From contig DBTR01000033.1 in assembly GCA_002307145.1 (NCBI GenBank), positions 43,810-107,809 on the forward strand: a stretch of DNA of 64,000 nucleotides. Reading direction: 5' to 3'. Numbering within the stretch: the first letter of the stretch is position 1; every line of letters begins with the position of its first letter. The notes beneath the pieces are model-generated. The model was not told the origin of the DNA and did not search any database. It was given only the letters and a program-made list of their open reading frames with translations. This stretch comes from Rhodospirillum sp. UBA1311 (GTDB taxonomy: Bacteria; Pseudomonadota; Alphaproteobacteria; Rhodospirillales; Rhodospirillaceae). Of this stretch, positions 57,643 to 64,000 are shown piece by piece. Both the position numbers and the translations under genes were made by a program.

Positions 57643-59148
57643 TTACGCCATTTCCTTGGCCGGCATCAGCATCGAACCGGTCTGGAGGAAACGCTCGTGC
57701 CAGGAGAACGCCTTCGAGAGCACGTGCGGGGTGTGACCGCCCAGAGCCTCGGCTTCCTTGACGTAGTCCTTCATCATTTCCTTGAAGTTCGGATGCACGC
57801 AGTTCTCGATCACGACGCGCGAACGCTCGCGCGGCGCAAGGCCACGCAGGTCGGCGATGCCGAGTTCGGTCGCGATCACGTCTACCGAGTGTTCCGAATG
57901 GTCGACGTGGGTGACCATCGGGACGATCGACGACAGCAGGCCCTTCTTCGCGTACGACTTGGTGACGAAGCAGGTGTAGCTGGCGTTACGGGCGAAGTCG
58001 GCCGAGCCGCCGATGCCGTTCATCATCTTGGTGCCGCAGACGTGGGTCGAGTTCACGTTGCCGTAGATGTCGGCTTCGAGCGCGGTGTTGATCGAGATCA
58101 GGCCGAGACGACGCACGACTTCCGGATGGTTCGAGATTTCCTGCGGACGCAGGATGATCTTGCCATGCAGCTTCTTCACGTCGTTGAAGATCTTCATGTA
58201 CGGAGCGGTCACCGAGAACGACGTGGTCGAGACGGCGGTCATCTTGCCGCTGTCGATCAGGTCGAAGACGGCGTCCTGCGCGACTTCGGTGTACATGGTG
58301 AGATCGTGGAACGGCGAGTCCTGGAAGCCGCGGAACACCGCGTTCGCCACCGCGCCGACGCCCGACTGCAGCGGACGCAGGGTGTTGTCCATGTGGCCCT
58401 TCTTCACTTCGCTCTTGAAGAAGTCCATCAGGTGGCCGGCGATCGCATTGGTCTCGTCGTCGGCGGGCTCCAGGGTAACCGGGGTGTCGCCGAGCTGGTG
58501 GATGACGATGGCAACGATCTTCGACGGATCGATCTTGATCGTCGGGGTGCCGACGCGGTCGGCCGGATGGGTGATCGGAACCGGACCACGACCCGGACGC
58601 GGTTCCGGATGATAGATGTCGTGGAGGCCGAGCATTTCCATCGGCTGGGTTTCGTTGATTTCAACGATGATCTTGTCGGCGGTCACGGCCCAGAGGGCGT
58701 TGTTGCCGACCGAGGTGGTGCAGACCAGGCCGCCGTCTTCGTCGATGAAGGTGGTGTCGAGGATCGCGATGTCCGGGCGACGCAGCGCGTTGGCGCGGAT
58801 GTATTCGCCGGTGTGCGACAGGTTCTGGTCGAGGTACATGACCTCGCCCGAGTTGATGTGGTTACGCAGCTTGGCGGAACCCATGTACGGCAGGCGACGC
58901 GCGATGATGCCGTGGTCGCCGAGATCCTCGTCGAGGTTGGAGCCGATCGAGGCGCCGGTCATCAGGGTGATCTTCAGCTTCTCGCCGGCTTCGGCGCGCT
59001 TCACCAGCGCGCGCGGCACGGCGCGGGCGTCACCGAACTTGGTGAAGCCGGAAATCCCGACAACCATCCCATCCTTAATCAACGACGCGGCTTCGTCAGC
59101 CGAGCAAACCTTGCTGAGCAAGGATTTCATACGAATGCGGTCACTCAT
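57643..59148 (-). CDS. aarC: succinyl-CoA:acetate CoA-transferase / acetyl-CoA hydrolase family
   Basis: A 501-residue class I CoA-transferase. Motifs include GISGFTKFGDARAVP, the catalytic Glu in LTMYTEVAQDAVF and GIGGSADFARNASYT near the C-terminus. AarC-type enzymes move CoA between succinyl-CoA and acetate. Whether it acts as transferase or hydrolase cannot be told from sequence; transferase is usual for this group. CAGGAG precedes the ATG. It is a single-gene unit. Confidence 0.9.
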   Translation of the reverse strand: MSDRIRMKSLLSKVCSADEAASLIKDGMVVGISGFTKFGDARAVPRALVKRAEAGEKLKITLMTGASIGSNLDEDLGDHGIIARRLPYMGSAKLRNHINSGEVMYLDQNLSHTGEYIRANALRRPDIAILDTTFIDEDGGLVCTTSVGNNALWAVTADKIIVEINETQPMEMLGLHDIYHPEPRPGRGPVPITHPADRVGTPTIKIDPSKIVAIVIHQLGDTPVTLEPADDETNAIAGHLMDFFKSEVKKGHMDNTLRPLQSGVGAVANAVFRGFQDSPFHDLTMYTEVAQDAVFDLIDSGKMTAVSTTSFSVTAPYMKIFNDVKKLHGKIILRPQEISNHPEVVRRLGLISINTALEADIYGNVNSTHVCGTKMMNGIGGSADFARNASYTCFVTKSYAKKGLLSSIVPMVTHVDHSEHSVDVIATELGIADLRGLAPRERSRVVIENCVHPNFKEMMKDYVKEAEALGGHTPHVLSKAFSWHERFLQTGSMLMPAKEMA

Positions 59149-59524
59149 TACGGCGAACTCCTGATAAGTTTGATGGTGCAGACAGCCAAGTTCTTCGGGT
59201 GATTTTTTTATTGGGGCGAGCGTGTTTTATGAAAGGGCGCTGCTCGCGCTGCGGTCAGTGCGCCCACAAGCGCACCAGACTCTTTCTCGATCATGACGAC
59301 GCCCCCCGTCGCCGATCGACCCCCTCGACACCGTCCAGCGGCACGCAACCGCGTGCGTCGCGGCGCCTAAACGCCCGCTCAAAACGTGTCCGGCATGATG
59401 CTCATGCTGGTACAAGGTTTCCAAGCCCCTCCGATCGTCGGATCGGCCGAGGCACTCCCCAGTGCCCGAGGTCGATCCACCCCTCTGCCGATCGGGCGAG
59501 GCGAAACCTTGCCCTCCGAGCGGC
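59149..59524. other. gap holding aarC promoter and tRNA-Glu downstream region
   Basis: No gene is convincing in this 376-bp stretch. On the minus strand TTGGCT and TATCAG, 17 bp apart within about 59165-59195, may be the aarC promoter. Between 59430 and 59500 are complementary GATCGGC/GCCGATC segments that can form a hairpin after tRNA-Glu, without a T-run. Confidence 0.35.
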
Positions 59525-59600
59525 TGGCGACCCCAACGGGATTCGAACCCGTGTTGCCGGCGTGAAAGGCCAGTGTCCTAGGCCTCTAGACGATGGGGTC
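59525..59600 (-). tRNA. tRNA-Glu(UUC)
   Basis: A 76-nt gene with acceptor GACCCCA pairing TGGGGTC, discriminator G and encoded CCA. The anticodon loop CTTTCAC in a TGGC-GCCG stem gives anticodon UUC. The T-loop GGTTCGAATCC is standard. Confidence 0.95.
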
Positions 59601-59757
59601 GGCGCAGGATTTCTTAGCCGATAACGCCCCCGCTGTTCAATCCTTTTCGGTAGGCTCCTACCCAAAATCGGGCACACTCGGCAGGGATCTTGCGAGGTTC
59701 TGAAAAAGTGCCTTATACCTCTGACGCCAAGCATGATTTCGATCAAGGACAGCCATC

Positions 59758-60318
59758 ATGACCCATCCTCCGGTAACCGTCGTGAAACTCGCCAGCCCGA
59801 TCCCGGTCGCGGTCCGCGATTCGCGCCCCGAGGACATTGCCGAGATTCACCGGATCTATTCCCACGCCGTCCTCAATGGCACCGGCTCGTTCGAGGAAAC
59901 CGCGCCAACCCCCGAGGATATGATCTCCCGGCGTCAGGCAATCCTGGATCGAGGCCTACCCTTTCTGGTGGCGGAATTTCGCGGCGGCATCGTGGGTTAC
60001 GCCTATGCCGGTCCGTTCCGCCCGCGTTCGGCGTACCGCTACACTCTTGAGGATTCGGTCTACGTCGCGCCCGAGGTCCGGGGCCTCGGCGTCGGCCGAG
60101 CGCTGCTCGCCGAACTGATCGCCCGCACCACCGCGCTCGGCTATCGCCAGATGATCGCGGTGATCGGCGATTCCGCCAACGCCGCCAGCATCAAGGCGCA
60201 TACCGCCGCCGGGTTCGCCCACGTCGGCACGATCACCAACGTCGGCCTGAAGTTCGGCCAGTGGCTCGATTCCGTCTATATGCAGCGGACTCTCGACGTG
60301 TCGGAGTCGAAGGACTAG
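59758..60318 (+). CDS. GNAT N-acetyltransferase (Pat/MnaT-like)
   Basis: A 186-residue acetyltransferase. It shows VRDSRPEDIAEIHRIYSHAVLNGTGSFEE at the N-terminus, EDSVYVAPEVRGLGVGRALL with the acetyl-CoA loop, and MIAVIGDSANAASIKAHTAAGF, typical of phosphinothricin-type and L-amino-acid N-acyltransferases such as MnaT. It should acetylate amino-acid analogues such as methionine sulfone. It overlaps the recJ stop by 4 bp, tail to tail. Confidence 0.87.
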   Translation: MTHPPVTVVKLASPIPVAVRDSRPEDIAEIHRIYSHAVLNGTGSFEETAPTPEDMISRRQAILDRGLPFLVAEFRGGIVGYAYAGPFRPRSAYRYTLEDSVYVAPEVRGLGVGRALLAELIARTTALGYRQMIAVIGDSANAASIKAHTAAGFAHVGTITNVGLKFGQWLDSVYMQRTLDVSESKD

Positions 60319-62120
60319 TCGGCGAACGCCAGGTCCTCGATCACGAACTGCACGTCCTTGCGGCCCTGCCAGTTGTCGGCGCGCAATGCGCCCAACAAAT
60401 GGACCTGGCGGTCGCGGTGCCCCAAAAGCGCCGCCCCCAGGTCGTCCTCGGCGGCGCGGAAGGCGATCACCTTCAGGCGCCCGCCGGTGCGGCCGTACGC
60501 ATGGCCGCGCACATGCCCCGCGCCCACCGTCTCGATCCGGCCGAGGCGGACCGTCGGCACGACGAAGCGAGGCTCCTCGTTGCCCGCGCCGAAAGGCTCC
60601 ATGCGGGCCAGGATACCAATCAGTTCGGGGGTCGCCGCGCCGATGTCAATCGCGCCGTCGACCCACGCGGACGCCACCGCCGGCACGCCCATCGCCTGGG
60701 CCCGCACGTGGTCGGAGAGGAAGGCGCAGAAGCGCGAGAGATCGGCGCGCTTGACGGTGAAACCCGCCGCCATCGCATGGCCGCCGCCGGTCAGCACCAC
60801 GCCTGCCTCGCGCGCCGCGAGGATCGCCGCGCCGAGGTTGATCCCCGGCACCGAGCGGCCCGAGCCCTTGCCGACCTCGCCGAAGAAGGTGACCGCGCAG
60901 GCGGGCACGTTGAAGCGCTCCTTCAGCCGCGCCGCGACCAGCCCGACGACGCCCGGGTGCCAATCCTCGCCCGCCGCCACCACCACCGGCCCGTCGGCGG
61001 GCATGATCGTATCGGATTGGGCGATCGCTTCGGCGAGCGCGGTCGCCTCGATCTCGCGGCGGTCGGAGTTGTGCTGCTCCAACTCCTCGGCGAGATGGTT
61101 GGCGAGCGCGCGATCGCCGCACGAGAGCAGGCGCACGCCGAGGTCGGAGCGCCCGACCCGGCCGCCAGCGTTGATCCGCGGCCCCATGACGAAGCCGATG
61201 TGATAGGTCTCGGGCGCGGCCTTCAACCCGGCGCGCTCGGCGAGGCAGGAGAGCCCGACGTTGCCGCCCTCCGCCAGGACCTTCAATCCCTGGACGACGA
61301 AGGCGCGATTGAGCCCCCGGAGCGGCACCACGTCGCAGACCGTGCCGAAGGCGACGAGGTCGAGCAGCGACTTCAAGTTCGGCTCGGGGCGCTCGGGCGT
61401 GAACACGCCCGCGCCGCGCAGCGCGCGATTGAGCGCGACGAGAAGCAGAAAGACCACGCCGACGGCGGCGAGATCCTGGGTGCCGCTGGTGTCGTCGCGG
61501 CGCTTCGGATTGACGAGGGCGAGGCAGGGCGGCAGCGTATCCTCGACCTGGTGGTGGTCGACGACGATCACTTCCATCCCGGCGTCGCGCGCGGCTTCGA
61601 GCGCGGCGAACGCGGTGACGCCGCAGTCGACGGTGATCAGGAGCTTCGCCCCACCGGCATGAAGCGCGAGCAACGCCGCCGCGTTCGGCCCGTAGCCCTC
61701 GGTGATGCGGTCGGGGATGTGGACGCGGACGTCGTGGCCGAGGCTCTCGAAGTAGCGCACCAGCAGCGCCGACGAGGTCGCGCCGTCGACGTCGTAGTCG
61801 CCGAACACCGCGATCGTCTGGTTCTCCCGCACCGCCGCCACGAGGCGCTCCACCGCGCGGTCCATGTCGGCGAGGCGCGAGGGATCGGGCATCAGGCCGC
61901 GCAGGGTCGGATTGAGGAACGCCTCGGCGGTATCCTCGCCGATCTCCCGCGCCGCCATCGCGCGCGCCACCACCTCGGGCAGGTCGTGGCGGCGCATCAG
62001 CGCGGAAACCGTGTCGGCGTCGGCCGACGACAGGCGCCAGATCCGCCCCCGCACCGAACGCGCGACGCCGAGGAACGCAGCGGCGGCTTCGGGATTGCTG
62101 AGAGCGGTTTGATCTGGCAC
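60315..62120 (-). CDS. recJ: single-stranded-DNA-specific exonuclease RecJ
   Basis: A 601-residue DHH-family 5'-3' exonuclease used in recombination and mismatch repair. Motifs: FGDYDVDGATSSALLV, VITVDCGV, VVDHHQV (the DHH motif) and, in the DHHA1 domain, GGHAMAAGFTV. The C-terminal OB-like domain follows. It lies 19 bp after glpX in the hom-glpX-recJ cluster. Confidence 0.95.
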   Translation of the reverse strand: MPDQTALSNPEAAAAFLGVARSVRGRIWRLSSADADTVSALMRRHDLPEVVARAMAAREIGEDTAEAFLNPTLRGLMPDPSRLADMDRAVERLVAAVRENQTIAVFGDYDVDGATSSALLVRYFESLGHDVRVHIPDRITEGYGPNAAALLALHAGGAKLLITVDCGVTAFAALEAARDAGMEVIVVDHHQVEDTLPPCLALVNPKRRDDTSGTQDLAAVGVVFLLLVALNRALRGAGVFTPERPEPNLKSLLDLVAFGTVCDVVPLRGLNRAFVVQGLKVLAEGGNVGLSCLAERAGLKAAPETYHIGFVMGPRINAGGRVGRSDLGVRLLSCGDRALANHLAEELEQHNSDRREIEATALAEAIAQSDTIMPADGPVVVAAGEDWHPGVVGLVAARLKERFNVPACAVTFFGEVGKGSGRSVPGINLGAAILAAREAGVVLTGGGHAMAAGFTVKRADLSRFCAFLSDHVRAQAMGVPAVASAWVDGAIDIGAATPELIGILARMEPFGAGNEEPRFVVPTVRLGRIETVGAGHVRGHAYGRTGGRLKVIAFRAAEDDLGAALLGHRDRQVHLLGALRADNWQGRKDVQFVIEDLAFAD

Positions 62121-62139
62121 CGGTTTGCGCCTCCTGGCG

Positions 62140-63165
62140 TTAGAGCGGTTTGGCGCAGGACGCGCGCTTGGGGTCGTGGAATGCGGTGATGAAGCGCACC
62201 GTGCCCGATTTCGAGCGCATCACCACCGAATGGGTGACAATGCCGCGCGCGACGCGACGCACGCCCTGGAGCAACGCCCCGGGAGTGACGCCGGTGGCGG
62301 CGAACATCACCTCGCCCCGCGCCATGTCGTCGATGGTGTACTTGCGCTCGAAGTCCACGATGCCGCGCTTCATCGCTTCGGCTCGCGTAGCGTCGTCGCG
62401 CAGGCGCAGGCGGCCTTGCATCTGGCCGCCGGCGCATTTCAGCGCGGCGGCGGCCAGCACGCCCTCGGCCGCGCCGCCGCTGCCCATGTAGATATCCGGA
62501 CCGACGTCGAGGCCGCCGTGCGCGGTGGCGATCACCGCCGAGACGTCGCCGTCGGGAATCAGCATCACCCGCGCGCCGCACGCCCGCACCTTGCCGATCA
62601 GGCCTTCGTGGCGCGGCCGGTCGAGGATGCAGACCAGCAGGTCCTGCACCGTCATCCCTTTCGCCCGGGCGAGGGCGTCGAGGTTGTCGCAGGGTTCGGC
62701 GTCGAGATCGACCACGCCGGGCGGCAGATCCGGTCCGACCGCGATCTTATCCATGTAGCAGCGCGGCGGATCGAGGAAGCCGCCGGTCTCGGCCATCGCG
62801 ATCGCCGAGACCGCGTTCTGGCCGCCGCGCGCGACGATCGTCGCGCCTTCGAGGGCGTCGATCGCGAGGTCGACGCGGGTACCGTTGCCCGAGCCGACCT
62901 TCTGCCCCGAATAGAGCGCCGGGGCCTCGCCCTCGCGTCCTTCGCCGACGGTGACCACGCCGTCGATATCGATGTACGACAGGGTGTGGTGCATCGCCTT
63001 CACCGCTGCGGCATCGGCGGCGACATCGTCGCCCTGCCCCATCAGGCGCGCGGAGGCGATCGCCGCCGCCTCGGTGGCGCGAATCACCTCAAGCGCGAGA
63101 TTGCGATCCATGCGCGCGTCGGTTTCCTGGCACTCGCCAGCCGGATGATGATGGTGCTCGGACAT
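62140..63165 (-). CDS. glpX: class II fructose-1,6-bisphosphatase GlpX
   Basis: A 341-residue enzyme for gluconeogenesis and, in autotrophs, the Calvin cycle. Family motifs: DIDGVVTVGEGREGEAPALY, DLAIDALEGATIVARGG (metal and substrate binding), and YMGSGGAAEGVLAAAAL. The ATG at 63165 has AGGAT upstream; the longer open frame overlaps hom. It is the second gene of hom-glpX-recJ. Confidence 0.93.
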   Translation of the reverse strand: MSEHHHHPAGECQETDARMDRNLALEVIRATEAAAIASARLMGQGDDVAADAAAVKAMHHTLSYIDIDGVVTVGEGREGEAPALYSGQKVGSGNGTRVDLAIDALEGATIVARGGQNAVSAIAMAETGGFLDPPRCYMDKIAVGPDLPPGVVDLDAEPCDNLDALARAKGMTVQDLLVCILDRPRHEGLIGKVRACGARVMLIPDGDVSAVIATAHGGLDVGPDIYMGSGGAAEGVLAAAALKCAGGQMQGRLRLRDDATRAEAMKRGIVDFERKYTIDDMARGEVMFAATGVTPGALLQGVRRVARGIVTHSVVMRSKSGTVRFITAFHDPKRASCAKPL

Positions 63166-63187
63166 ATCCTGCCCTCCCATTTGCGCC

Positions 63188-64000
63188 TCAGACCGTCTCG
63201 ATGCGGATCGCACGGGGTTGGTCGAGAACGCCGTCCACATGGCTGATCAGGTCGAGCGCGCGCATGAACGCGCCTTCGGTGGTTTCGTGGATGGTGAGCA
63301 CCACCACGACGCGGCCGTCGGGATGACGGCCGTGCTGCAGCACCGATTCCATCGACACGTTTTCCTTGCCGAGCGCGCTCGCGATCGCGGCGAACACGCC
63401 GGGCTTGTCGACCACGCTCAGGCGAATGTAGTACGAGCCGAAATGATCGGCCATCGGCGCGGGCACGAGCGTCGCCTGCTGTGCGACCGGCACGCCGAAC
63501 GCGGGCGAGCCGGCACGGCCGGCGGCGATGTCGACGAGGTCGGCGACCACCGCCGAGGCGGTCGGGCCCTCGCCCGCGCCACGGCCGCAGAACACCACCT
63601 GCCCCACCGCATCGCCCTCGACGATCACCGCGTTGAACACCCCCTCGACCGCGCCGATGGCGGAGGCCTTCGGCACCATGCAGGGGTGGACGCGCTGCTC
63701 GATCCCGGACTCGGTGCGGCGCGCGATGCCCAAGAGCTTGATCCGGAAGCCGAGTTCGTCGGCATAGCCGATGTCGAGCGCGGTGATGTGGCGGATGCCC
63801 TCGACGTGGACGTTGGCGAAGTCGACCTTGGTGCCGAACGCGAGGCTGGTGAGCAGCGAGAGCTTGTGCGCCGCGTCGACGCCGTCGATGTCGAACGAGG
63901 GGTCCGCCTCGGCATAGCCGAGCGCCTGGGCGTCGGCGAGGACGTCGCCGAAGTCGCGCCCGGTTTCGCGCATCGTGGTGAGGATGTAGTTGCAGGTGCC
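63188..64000 (-). CDS. hom: homoserine dehydrogenase (C-terminal part)
   Basis: The last 271 residues of the enzyme that reduces aspartate semialdehyde to homoserine. GTCNYILTTM, the substrate region around LGYAEADPSFDIDGVDAAHKLSLLT (with catalytic Asp/Lys residues) and a C-terminal ACT domain (SYYIRLSVVDKPGVFAAIAS, about the last 85 residues) identify it. The N-terminal NAD-binding domain lies beyond the window. The ACT domain suggests threonine feedback. Confidence 0.94.
   Translation of the reverse strand, partial: GTCNYILTTMRETGRDFGDVLADAQALGYAEADPSFDIDGVDAAHKLSLLTSLAFGTKVDFANVHVEGIRHITALDIGYADELGFRIKLLGIARRTESGIEQRVHPCMVPKASAIGAVEGVFNAVIVEGDAVGQVVFCGRGAGEGPTASAVVADLVDIAAGRAGSPAFGVPVAQQATLVPAPMADHFGSYYIRLSVVDKPGVFAAIASALGKENVSMESVLQHGRHPDGRVVVVLTIHETTEGAFMRALDLISHVDGVLDQPRAIRIETV

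Overview
The window is high-GC alphaproteobacterial chromosome, perhaps Rhodospirillales (inferred from the host gene families and the hom-glpX-recJ order). A complete-looking 46-kb prophage interrupts it.

Left host arm (1-8844). An exopolysaccharide locus comes first: a Wzz-type chain-length determinant (cut by the window edge), an outer-membrane beta-barrel protein, a Wza-type export protein, a divergent ExeA-like ATPase, a GDP-mannose-forming ManC and a GumK-type glucuronosyltransferase. The set resembles exosortase-associated (XrtA) capsule/EPS loci and suggests a mannose- and glucuronate-containing polymer. After it come a DUF3309 peptide, a ChaC glutathione cyclotransferase, and a CsoR/RcnR-type metal sensor paired with an RcnA nickel/cobalt exporter.

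Prophage (8905-55081). It lies between 60-bp direct repeats formed by the 3' part of tRNA-Ser(GCU). A minus-strand arm (9.0-41.7 kb) holds, in transcription order, a Cro-like regulator, a CII-like regulator, nucleic-acid genes (adenine methyltransferase, RuvC-like nuclease, helicase, DUF1376), packaging and head genes of Bordetella phage BPP-1 type, T7-like tail and internal virion proteins, tail fibres and lysis genes: a podovirus. A plus-strand arm (45.4-55.0 kb) carries tiny ORFs, a RecE-like exonuclease with a presumed annealing partner, an RMF-like peptide, a frameshifted ASCH gene, a DUF5131 protein, a cytosine methyltransferase, excisionase and integrase. Between the arms are an S24-type repressor, a compact three-gene cassette (HigB/RelE-like, XRE, DUF6941) and a three-gene operon of exported proteins (PLD nuclease, Cys-rich peptide, Tyr/Asn-rich protein). 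Palindromes of the form ACGATAC-N5-GTATCGT occur at the repressor/Cro promoter and again at the promoter of the plus-strand arm, so one repressor can silence both.

Right host arm (55082-64000). tRNA-Ser(GCU), a glutathione S-transferase, divergent oxyR and dps, an acetate-type CoA-transferase (AarC), tRNA-Glu(UUC), a GNAT acetyltransferase, and the hom-glpX-recJ cluster, with hom cut by the window end.

No rRNA gene, CRISPR array, insertion sequence or reverse transcriptase was seen. Family names come from motif and sequence recognition by eye; no database search was run.
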